A stretch of 64,000 nt of DNA from PALSA-894 sp963828625 (GTDB taxonomy: Bacteria > Pseudomonadota > Alphaproteobacteria > Rhizobiales > Xanthobacteraceae). The notes under the pieces are model-generated. The model ran no database searches. It was not told the origin of the DNA and worked only from the letters and a program-made list of their open reading frames with translations. Below are positions 27,345 through 35,889 of the stretch, piece by piece (the first letter of the stretch is position 1; each line of letters opens with the position of its first letter). The stretch covers positions 1,065,022 to 1,129,021 of the forward strand of contig CAWHEX010000011.1 in NCBI GenBank assembly GCA_963828625.1, written 5' to 3'. A program made the position numbers and the translations under genes.

Positions 27345-27843
27345 ATGAAAGCTGCTGCGCGGCATCGAGGGCTTCGTGCTCGGCGCGATCATGCTCGCGA
27401 TGTCGTTCGCCTATACGCTCAACGTGCTGGTGCGCGACCTTGTACCTTCGTACGCGCCGAAGCTCGCGTGGATCGAGGAGCTTTGCCTCTTCGGCCTCGT
27501 GTGGATGATCTTCCTCAGCCTCGCGCTCGCGCTCGAAGGCGGGCGCCACATCGGCATGCGCATGGTGCTGACGCGCATGCCGCCGGGGAGCCAGCGCGCC
27601 GCGAAGCTGATCATCAATCTCGCGGGGCTTGTGTTCTCGGCCTATCTGGCGAAGATCGGCTACGACATCACGGTCTTCGTGGCGAACTCCGGCCAGCGCA
27701 GCCCGACGCTGAACATCTCGATGCTCTGGCTCTACATCGTGATGCCGTTCGGCTTCGGCCTGCTCGCGCTGCGCTATCTCATCGAGCTTGTCACGCCGGC
27801 TGATCGCTTCGCGATCGAGATCGATCCGATGCACCATCTCTAG
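27345..27843 (+). CDS. TRAP small permease DctQ, operon 2 (+1 frameshift)
   Basis: About 165 residues with four membrane segments. After removal of one A near 27349 it starts MKLLRGIEGFVLGAIMLAM; without this the ATG at 27345 is out of frame with the rest. It has the DctQ core PKLAWIEELCLFGLVWMIF and a GGRHIGMRMVL loop. It lies between dctP and dctM with gaps of 10 and 6 bases. Confidence 0.85.
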
Positions 27844-27849
27844 CGCATC

Positions 27850-29136
27850 ATGATCATCCTTCTCCTGATCGTGCTCGCCGTCGGCCTGCTGATCGCGGGC
27901 GCGGAAATCTTTCTCGTCATCGGCATTCCGGCGGTGCTGGCGAAGCACATCTTCCACCCGCACATGCCCGACCTGATCATCGGGCAGCGCGTGGTCGGCG
28001 GCGTCGAGGTCGTCACGCTGCTGGCGATCCCGTTCTTCGTGTTCGCCTCCGACCTGATGGCGCGCGGCCGCATGGCGGCGCAGCTCGCCGACCTGTTCCG
28101 CGCGCTGGTCGGGCACTACCGCGGCGGCATCGGGCATTCGACCGTCGTCACCTGCATGGTGTTCGGCGCGGCCGCCGGCTCCGCGCCCGCGACCGTCGCC
28201 GCGATGGGCCGGCTGTCGTTTCCCGGAGCTGAAGCGCGCCGGGCTTCTCGGAGAAATTCAGCCTCGGCCTGATCGCGTCGAGCGCCGAATGCGCGCTGCT
28301 GATCCCGCCCTCGATCACCTTCGTGGTCTATAGCTGGCTCACCGGCACCTCGATCGCCGCGCTGTTCGCGGCCGGCCTGATCATCGGCATCGTGCTCGGC
28401 CTCGCCTTCATGGTGCTGGTCGCGATCGAAGCCTGGCGCGTCGGCGCGGCGGTCGGCGAGCGCTATTCGGCGCCGCGCAGATGGAAGGCGTTCCGCGAGG
28501 CGTTCTGGGCGCTGCTGATGCAGGTGATCCTGCTGGTCGGCATCTTCTCCGGCATCTTCACCGCGACCGAAGCCGCCGCCGTATCGGTCGTCTACGCGAT
28601 CGGCGTCGAGGTGCTGATCTTCCGCGCGTTCGGCTGGCGCGAGGTGTTCGACATCGCCAAGGACAGCGCGGTCTCGACCGGCGTGATCTTCATCCTGCTG
28701 GCGATGGGCGCGCTGCTCGCCTACTTCATCACGCTGTCGGGCCTCGACCAGACAGGTGCTCGGCGTCGTGCGCGAAATCGGCGTGCACTGGATCGTGTTC
28801 ATGCTGATCGTGAACATCGTGTTCCTGACCTGCGCGATGTTCCTCGATCCGAATTCCATCATGGTGATCTTCCTGCCGACGCTGTTCCCGATCGCGACCG
28901 CGCTCGGCATCGACCCGGTGCACTTCGGCATGGTGGTGACGCTGAACGTGTGCACCGGCATGATCACGCCGCCGCTCGGGCTCGATCTTGCGGTCGCGGC
29001 CTCGACGCTGAATCGGCCGATGGAGGCGGTGGTCGCCGGCATCTGGCCGTTCATCCTGACCAACATCGTGGTGCTGATCCTGATCAGCTACATCCCGCCG
29101 CTCTCGACCTTCCTGCCGAAGATTTTCGGGTTTTGA
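27850..29136 (+). CDS. TRAP large permease DctM, operon 2 (three +1 frameshifts)
   Basis: About 427 residues after removing extra bases near 28229, 28250 and 28757, which is the normal DctM length. Landmarks are LLAIPFFVFASDLMARGRM, GAAAGSAPATVAAMG, LLIPPSITFVVYSWLTG and the C-terminal GMITPPLGLDLAV. Without correction only three fragments are open. The membrane topology and motifs show a full sodium-coupled permease, so it is likely functional in the organism. Confidence 0.87.
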
Positions 29137-29160
29137 GTGCAGCGCGTTAGGAAGCAGGCC

Positions 29161-29376
29161 ATGAGTGACGAGGAGACACGCGCGCGCTTCGAGGCGCTGG
29201 AGACGCGCATCGCCCATCAGGAGCGGGCCATCGAAGACCTCAACACGACCGTGACCGGGCAGTGGAAGCAGATCGACGCCCTGACCAAACAGATCGTCCG
29301 GTTCGGCGACCGGTTGCAGAAGGTCGAGGACACGGGGCCGTCCTCGCCCGTGGACGAGCGGCCGCCACACTACTGA
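29161..29376 (+). CDS. SlyX-family protein
   Basis: A 71-residue coiled-coil protein of the SlyX family: a heptad stretch RFEALETRIAHQERAIEDLN followed by a second helix, and the conserved C-terminal tail RPPHY. SlyX sits with slyD in E. coli but its role is unknown. It starts at ATG 29161, 24 bases after the TRAP operon 2 stop, with AGGAAG upstream. Confidence 0.85.
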   Translation: MSDEETRARFEALETRIAHQERAIEDLNTTVTGQWKQIDALTKQIVRFGDRLQKVEDTGPSSPVDERPPHY

Positions 29377-29379
29377 CGG

Positions 29380-29908
29380 CTATTGGCGGAGGTCGAGCGT
29401 GACGACCTTGATGCCGCTTGTGTGCGGGTCGTCCGCGATGCCGAAGCCGAGATGCTCGCACATGCGCAGCATCGTGGTGTTCTCGGCCAGCACCTGACCG
29501 TGGATGCGCGCGAGACCGATCATGCGCGCGTACTCGATGATGCGCTGCATCAGCAGCCAGCCGAGTCCGTGTCCCTTGAGCGCCGAGCGCACGATCACGG
29601 CGTATTCGCCGTCGCGCGTGTCCTCATCGAGATGCAGCCGCACGACGCCGAGTATCCCGCCCGTCGCCTCGTCGATGGCGATGAAGGCCATCGCGCGGCT
29701 GTAGTCGAGGTGTGTGAGCTGTTCGATGCGGTTGTCCGACAGTTCGGAGATCGCGGTGAAGAAACGCAGCCGCGCATCTTCCAAGCGTGACGTGCCGAGC
29801 GAAGTCGGGATAGAGCGCCGCGTCCTCGGCGCGCAGCGGCCGCATCAGGACGCGCGTGCCATCGGGCAGCACGTCATGGTGGACGAGGGCGTCGAGGTCC
29901 GGCGGCAT
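29380..29908 (-). CDS. GNAT-family N-acetyltransferase (+1 frameshift)
   Basis: About 175 residues of a GNAT domain. The N-terminal strand is DGTRVLMRPLRAEDAALY and the acetyl-CoA loop reads RSALKGHGLGWLLMQRIIEYA (the Q/RxxGxG/A motif). One extra T near 29790 breaks the frame between ARHVT and LEDARLRFF. Its sequence resembles the acetyltransferase domain attached to Pat-type lysine acetylation enzymes. The start at 29908 has GGAGAT upstream. The gene ends four bases from the convergent slyX stop. Confidence 0.82.
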
Positions 29909-29979
29909 ATCTCCGATTTGCGCAACCGCGCACGGGCCGTCAATGCGGTAGAACGATCGCGTGTCCGTTTGCGAGACGC

Positions 29980-30375
29980 TTATTTCTTCTCGCCCTTGGT
30001 GTCGAACTGCTTGAGAAAGGCCCAAAGCGCGGCTTTCTCGTTTTCGCTCTTGATGCCGGCGAACACCATCTTGGTGCCAGGGATCTTGGCGCGCGGATCG
30101 GTGATGTATTCGCCGAACGTCTTCTCGTCCCAGGTGATGCCGGAATTCTTGTTCGCGTCGGTGTAATTGTAGCCCTCGATGGTGCCCGACTTGCGGCCTT
30201 CCAGCCCGTTGAGCACCGGCCCGACCTTGTTCTTGGCGTCGGCGCCGACCGAATGGCAGGGCAGGCACTTCTTGAACGAGTTCTCGCCTGCGGCAAGATC
30301 CTGCGCTGATGCGCTTCCCACCGCAGCCATCATGACTGCCGCGATTGCCCAAGTCTCCAAGGCCAAAGCCTTCAT
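29980..30375 (-). CDS. class I cytochrome c (c2/c550-like)
   Basis: A 131-residue periplasmic haem protein with a signal peptide ending GSASAQ, haem-binding CLPCH near residue 37, an N-terminal FKKCLPCHSVG block, and the Met ligand in PGTKMVFAGIK. This is the typical monohaem cytochrome c2 layout, carrying electrons between membrane complexes. AAGGAG is seven bases before ATG 30375; the ATG at 30390 would overlap this site. It is divergent from glcD. Confidence 0.93.
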   Translation of the reverse strand: MKALALETWAIAAVMMAAVGSASAQDLAAGENSFKKCLPCHSVGADAKNKVGPVLNGLEGRKSGTIEGYNYTDANKNSGITWDEKTFGEYITDPRAKIPGTKMVFAGIKSENEKAALWAFLKQFDTKGEKK

Positions 30376-30497
30376 GTCGAACTCCTTCATTGCGGACGCC
30401 CGCCGTTCGATCCGATATATTGGAATGGTTCGAATGATGCTACGGCAAATCTGCGCGACAGATATTCGCGCGCTATGACGGTGTCCGGAGTGCGCCG

Positions 30498-31990
30498 ATG
30501 ACGCTGAAAATGCCCGATGCCGATGCCGCCGTGCTGGCGCGGCGCGATGAGATCGTGCGCGCGCTGTTGGTCATCGTTCCGGGCGAGGGCGTGATCTCGA
30601 AAGAGCGCGAGATGCGCCCCTACGAGTCGGACGGGCTCACGGCGTACCGCCAGCTTCCGTTCGTCGTGGTGCTGCCGGAGACGACCGAGCAGGTGTCGCG
30701 CGTCCTGCGCTATTGCCACGATAACGGCATCCGCGTGGTGCCGCGCGGCGCGGGAACCTCGCTTTCCGGCGGCGCGCTGCCACTTGCGGACGGTGTGCTG
30801 CTCGGCCTCGCCAAGTTCAACCGTGTGCGCGAGATCGATTTCGATAACCGCGTCGCGGTCGTCGAGCCGGGCGTGACCAACCTGGCGATCTCGCAAGCCG
30901 TCGCGCACGAGGGGTTCTACTACGCGCCCGACCCGTCCTCGCAGATCGCGTGCTCGATCGGCGGCAACATCGCGGAGAATTCCGGCGGCGTGCATTGCCT
31001 GAAGTACGGCATGACCACCAACAACGTGCTCGGCTGCGAGATCGTGCTGATCACCGGCGAGGTGCTGCGCATCGGCGGCAAGCACCTCGACAGCGAGGGT
31101 TACGACCTGCTCGGGCTGATCACCGGCTCCGAAGGGCTGCTCGGCGTCGTCACCGAGGTGACGGTGCGCATCCTGAAGAAGCCCGAGACCGCGCGCGCGG
31201 TGCTGGTCGGCTTTGCGTCGTCCGAGGAGGCCGGCGAATGCGTGAGCCGGATCATCGGCGCCGGCATCATTCCGGGCGGCATGGAGATGATGGACAAGCC
31301 CGCGATCCACGCGGTCGAGGAGTTCGTGCATGCGGGCTATCCGCTCGATGTCGAGGCGTTGCTGATCGTCGAGCTCGACGGGCCCGCCGCCGAGGTCGAT
31401 CATCTGCTCGTGCGCGTGGAGGAGATCGCGCGCTCGTGCGGCTCGACCGTGTGCCGCGCCTCGAATTCCGAGGACGAGCGGCTGCTGTTCTGGGCCGGAC
31501 GCAAGGCCGCGTTCCCGGCGGTCGGGCGCATCTCGCCGGACTACTATTGCATGGACGGCACGATTCCGCGCGCGAAGCTGCCGCTGGTGCTCAAGCGCAC
31601 GCGCGAACTATCGGAGCAATTCGGCCTGCGCGTCGCCAACGTGTTCCACGCGGGCGACGGCAATCTGCATCCACTCATCCTCTACGATGCCAACAAGCCG
31701 GGCGAACTGGAGCGCACGGAGCAATTCGGCGCGGAGATTCTCAAGCTGTGCGTCGAGGTCGGCGGCGTGCTGACCGGCGAGCATGGCGTCGGCGTGGAGA
31801 AGCGCGACTTGATGCCGACGATGTTTTCCGAGATCGATCTGAACCAGCAGCAGCGTGTCAAATGCGCCTTCGACGCGAAGGGCCTGCTCAACCCGGGCAA
31901 GGTGTTTCCAACGCTCACCGCTGCGCCGAACTCGGCAGGATGCACGTGCACGCCGGGCGCGTGGCGTTCCCGGACATTCCGCGGTTCTAG
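30498..31990 (+). CDS. glcD: glycolate oxidase FAD subunit GlcD (-1 frameshift near 3' end)
   Basis: About 497 residues of the FAD-linked subunit of glycolate dehydrogenase. It has the PCMH/FAD-binding block VVPRGAGTSLSGGALPLADG, SIGGNIAENSGG and GSEGLLGVVTEVTVR, then the C-terminal cap with NVFHAGDGNLHPLILYD and GEHGVGVEKRDLM. Near 31935 one C is missing; restoring it gives LTRCAELGRMHVHAG and the proper end at TAG 31988-31990, before glcE. Without this the frame runs on into glcE as a false 941-residue fusion. It is the first gene of glcD-glcE-thiM-glcF. Confidence 0.93.
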
Positions 31991-31997
31991 TTACTGG

Positions 31998-33198
31998 ATG
32001 ACTGACATTCTCAAACCGCGGGACGCGAAGGACGTTGAAGCCGCCGTCCAGTGGGCGCTCGCCGAGAGCAAGACGCTGGAGATCGTCGGGCAGGGCTCGA
32101 AGCGCGCGATCGGCCGCGCGGCGCAATGGGACCTGAGTCTCGACCTTTCGGACCTGTCCGGTGTTACGCTCTATGAGCCCGAGGAACTGGTGCTGTCCGC
32201 GAAGGCCGGCACGCCGATGGCCGAGATCGAGAAGCTGATCGCCGCGAGCAATCAGGAACTGGCTTTCGAGCCGATCGACTATGGGCCGCTGTTCGGGAAG
32301 CCTGCGGGGCGCGGCACGGTCGGCGGTACGCTCGGCGCGAACCTCTCGGGTCCACGCCGCATCAAGGCGGGTGCAGCACGCGATCATTTTCTCGGGTTCA
32401 CGGCGGTGTCGGGACGCGGCGAGACGTTTAAGTCGGGCGGGCGCGTGGTGAAGAATGTCACCGGCTATGACCTGTGCAAGGTGCTGGCGGGTTCGTGGGG
32501 CACGCTCGCCGCGATGACCGATGTCACCGTGAAGGTGCTGCCGCGTGCCGAGACCGAGCAGACGCTGCTGATCCTTGGCCTCGACGATGCGAGCGCCGCG
32601 CGTGCGATGAGTGCCGCGATGAACTCGCCGAACGATGTGTCCGGCGCCGCGCATATTCCGGCGCCGCTTGCCGCGACCGTGCAAGCCGAGGCCGGGACGG
32701 CGTTGACCGCGTTGCGCATCGAAGGTGTTTCGCCCTCGGTCCAACACCGCCGCCGCGCACTCGAAACGTTGCTGAAATCTTTTGGCGAGATCGCGGCACT
32801 TCAGGAAGGACCTTCGCGGGCGTTGTGGCGGATCGTGCGTGACGCGCGGCCGTTCGCAAACGATGACCGCGCGCTCTGGCGCATCTCGGTCGCGCCGGCG
32901 CGCGGGCATCAGGTCGCAGCTGCGATCGGGGAGGGTGCGGAGTATTTCTATGACTGGGCGGGCGGGCTGATCTGGGCGGCACTTGCAGGCGAAAGACGAC
33001 GGAGGGGCCGCGCGCGTGCGCAAGGCGCTCGGCGGCAACGGGCACGCGACGCTGATCCGTGCGCCGGCCGCGATCCGTGCCGCCGTGCCGGTGTTCGAGC
33101 CGCAGGACGCAGGCCTTGCAGCGCTGAACCGGCGCGTGAAGGAAAGCTTCGATACGAAAGGCGTACTCGGGCCGGGGCGTATGTATGCGGGCGTCTGA
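31998..33198 (+). CDS. glcE: glycolate oxidase subunit GlcE (+1 frameshift)
   Basis: About 399 residues of the second FAD-type subunit. It opens MTDILKPRDAKDVEAAVQWA, with the FAD segment LEIVGQGSKRAIGR and GKPAGRGTVGGTLGANLSGP. One extra G near 32984 breaks the frame at ALQAKDDGGAA; the corrected end reads FDTKGVLGPGRMYAGV. The raw length is 3n+1. It starts seven bases after the glcD stop. With GlcD and GlcF it would oxidise glycolate to glyoxylate, passing electrons to the quinone pool. Confidence 0.92.
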
Positions 33199-33207
33199 GG
33201 AACCGCG

Positions 33208-34020
33208 ATGACCGACAACACCGCTCCGACGATCGATGTGGCTGCCATGCTCGACGCGCTGCGTGCGCGCCGGCCGCTGGTGCAGAACATCACCAACTAC
33301 GTCGCCATGACGGTTTCGGCTAACGTCCTGCTCGCTGTGGGTGCCTCGCCCGCGATGGTGCACGCGGTCGAGGAGGTCGAGGATTTCGTCGCGATTTCTG
33401 ACGCTCTCGTCGTCAACATCGGAACGCTTTCGCCACTTTGGGTCGACGCCATGCGGCGCGCTGCGATCACCGCCAATCAATTGCGCAAGCCTTGGGTGCT
33501 CGATCCGGTCGGCTGCGGCGCGACGCGCTATCGTACCGACACCGCCGCCGAGCTTGCGGGGTTCCACCCGACCGTCATTCGCGGCAATGCCAGCGAAATC
33601 ATGAGCCTCGCCGGCGCGACCGGGGAGGGGCCGAAGGGCGTCGACTCGACCGCCAGTTCGGACGCCGCGCTCGCCGCGGCGCGCACGCTGGCGCGGCGCA
33701 CGGAAGGCGTCGTCGCGGTCACCGGCGAGTCGGACTACGCGACCGACGGCGTCACGGAATTCCGCGTGGAAGGCGGCGACGCGATGATGCCGCTGTCCAC
33801 TGCGCTTGGCTGTTCGCTCAGCGCCGTCACGGCGGCGTTTTGTGCGGTCGCCGAGCCGCTGCCCGCGGCCGTCGCGGCGCTCGCGGTGTTCGGCGCGGCA
33901 GGCGCGGAAGCGGCGCGGCGCTGCCGCGGCCCCGGACACCTGCCGGCGGAACTGTGCGATGCGCTTTACCTGATGGACCGTGCGACGCTCGGCCGGCGGG
34001 CGAAGATCGGACCGGCTTGA
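33208..34020 (+). CDS. thiM: hydroxyethylthiazole kinase ThiM
   Basis: A 270-residue kinase that phosphorylates 4-methyl-5-(2-hydroxyethyl)thiazole for thiamine salvage. Family blocks are LVQNITNYVAMTVSANVLLA, VLDPVGCGATRYR, VIRGNASEIMSLAG and MMPLSTALGCSLSAVTAAF, the last holding the catalytic Cys. It is inserted between glcE (9 bases) and glcF (1 base) in the same direction, an unusual place; thiD or thiE are not adjacent. It is undisturbed. Confidence 0.93.
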   Translation: MTDNTAPTIDVAAMLDALRARRPLVQNITNYVAMTVSANVLLAVGASPAMVHAVEEVEDFVAISDALVVNIGTLSPLWVDAMRRAAITANQLRKPWVLDPVGCGATRYRTDTAAELAGFHPTVIRGNASEIMSLAGATGEGPKGVDSTASSDAALAAARTLARRTEGVVAVTGESDYATDGVTEFRVEGGDAMMPLSTALGCSLSAVTAAFCAVAEPLPAAVAALAVFGAAGAEAARRCRGPGHLPAELCDALYLMDRATLGRRAKIGPA

Positions 34021-34021
34021 G

Positions 34022-35388
34022 ATGCAGACCTCCTTCACCCTCGCGCAGCTTGCCGATCCGGATGTCGCGGAAGCCGACAAGATTCTGCGCGCCTGCGTGC
34101 ATTGCGGCTTCTGCACCGCGACCTGCCCGACCTACGTGCTGCTCGGCGACGAGCTCGATTCGCCGCGCGGGCGCATCTATCTGATCAAGGACATGCTGGA
34201 GAACGACCGGCCCGCGACCGAGGAGGTCGTGAAGCACATCGACCGCTGCCTCTCGTGCCTCGCCTGCATGACGACCTGTCCGTCAGGCGTGCACTACATG
34301 CATCTGGTCGATCACGCCCGCGTGCATATTGAAGAAACGTACGCGCGGTCATGGCCAGACCGTGCGCTGCGTGCGCTGCTGGCGAACGTGCTGCCGTATC
34401 CGGGCCGCTTCCGTGCGGCGCTCTGGGCCGGGTGGCTGCCCGGGCAGATCGTGAAGCTGCTGACCTCCTTTGCGACGCCGGGCCGGCGCAAGGGAGAGCC
34501 GGTCGCGCCGGGATGGACCGGCGTGCTGCCCCGCCTCGCCGCGATGCTGAGCCTGGTGCCGGCACGTCCGCCCGCCGGGCCAGTCCAGGGGCGGACCGTT
34601 TTTCCCGGCGCAAGGGCCGCGCAAGGGGCGCGTCGCGCTGCTGCAAGGCTGCGCGCAGCCCGTGCTCGCGCCTTCGATCAACGCGGCGGCGATCCGCCTG
34701 CTCACGCGACACGGCATCGAGGTCGTGCTGGCGGGCGAGGGATGCTGCGGCTCGCTCGTTCATCACATGGGCCGCGAGCATCAGGCGCTCGATCAGGCGC
34801 GCGCTGCGACCGATGCGTGGATGCGCGAGATAGAAGACGGCGGACTCGATGCAATCCTGGTAACCGCTTCTGGTTGTGGGACAACCATCAAGGACTACGG
34901 CTTCATGCTGCGCACGGATGCGGCCTATGCGGACAAGGCGTCCCGCGTGTCCGCGCTGGCGAAGGATATTTCCGAGTATCTGTCGGGCCTTAGCCTGGGC
35001 GCGCCTGCGCGGACGGATCTTCCGACGGTCGCCTATCAGTCCGCCTGTTCGCTCCAGCACGGACAGAAAATTCACAGGCAACCCAAAGACTTGCTGGCCG
35101 ATGCTGGATTCACAGGTGCGCGAGTCCGCCGAGGCGCACCTGTGCTGTGGGTCGGCCGGAACCTACAACATCATGCAGCCGGCCATCGCGCGCACTTTGC
35201 GCGACCGCAAGGCCGCGAACCTCAAGCGCACCGGCGCGGACATCGTCGCGACCGGAAATATCGGCTGCATGACGCAGCTCGCGCCCGCGATCGGGCTTCC
35301 CGTCGTTCATACGGTCGAGCTGCTCGACTGGGCGCACGGCGGACCGATGCCGGATGCGTTGAAGTCTGTGCGTCGCGCGCGCGAATGA
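34022..35388 (+). CDS. glcF: glycolate oxidase iron-sulfur subunit GlcF (two +1 frameshifts)
   Basis: About 454 residues. The N-terminal half carries two 4Fe-4S motifs, CVHCGFCTATCPTY and CLSCLACMTTCPSGV, followed by the two CCG domains (GEGCCGSLVHHMG, LCCGSAGTYN). Insertions near 34606 and 35112 break the frame; the raw length of 3n+2 agrees with two. It starts two bases after the thiM stop. It completes the GlcDEF complex, transferring electrons from glycolate oxidation. Confidence 0.91.
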
Positions 35389-35502
35389 CTCGCGCTGAAT
35401 CATAATCGCGACATAGAATGCATGCGACGGCCGCAACGACGGCTCATTCGCGCGCGCCGTCTCCGGCACAATGGCCGTGCGTGACATGTCAGGAGGACAT
35501 CC

Positions 35503-35889
35503 ATGGCTGCTCGCAAGAAGAAAGCGAAGAAATCCAAGAGCAAGAAGAAGGCGAAGAAGCTCGCCACAATGAAAAAGCGATCCGGCGCAAAGCGCAGGAT
35601 GAAGTCCGCACCGAAGAAGAAAGCCAAGAAGGCCGCGGCGAAAAAGACCGTCGCGAAGAAGAAAGCTGCGCCAAAGAAAGCCGTCGCGAAGAAAAAGGCC
35701 GTTGCCAGAAGGAAGCCTGTCGCGAGCAAGCCCGCGCCGCAGGCACCGGCCGCCGCGATGGCTCCGCCTCCGCCACCCCCGCCGCCTGTCGCGCCACCTG
35801 CGCCACCCGCCGCGGACCCGAGCCCGATCACCTATCGCCCGTTCGGTGAGCCGGCGGGAGACAGCAGTCCGGATGACAACAAGACCTAG
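35503..35889 (+). CDS. histone H1-like lysine/alanine-rich protein
   Basis: A 128-residue protein. The first ~80 residues are dominated by Lys, Ala and Arg (KKAKKSKSKKKAKK, APKKAVAKKKAVARRK), as in bacterial H1-like nucleoid proteins; then follows a proline-rich run with eight consecutive prolines and an acidic tail (GDSSPDDNKT). It is expected to bind nucleic acid or polyanions. GGAGG precedes the ATG by seven bases. Its last 17 bases overlap the start of the next gene, which itself begins with a basic stretch. Fold or function cannot be assigned beyond the composition. Confidence 0.78.
   Translation: MAARKKKAKKSKSKKKAKKLATMKKRSGAKRRMKSAPKKKAKKAAAKKTVAKKKAAPKKAVAKKKAVARRKPVASKPAPQAPAAAMAPPPPPPPPVAPPAPPAADPSPITYRPFGEPAGDSSPDDNKT

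Noticed and set aside
30498..33323. A single 941-residue GlcD-GlcE fusion
   Set aside because: The GlcD C-terminus (RCAELGRMHVHAG ... PRF, stop) is in another frame one missing base away, and glcE has its own start at 31998.
35503..35889. The lysine-rich gene as a ribosomal protein
   Set aside because: No ribosomal protein signature; the composition and proline run fit H1-like proteins better.
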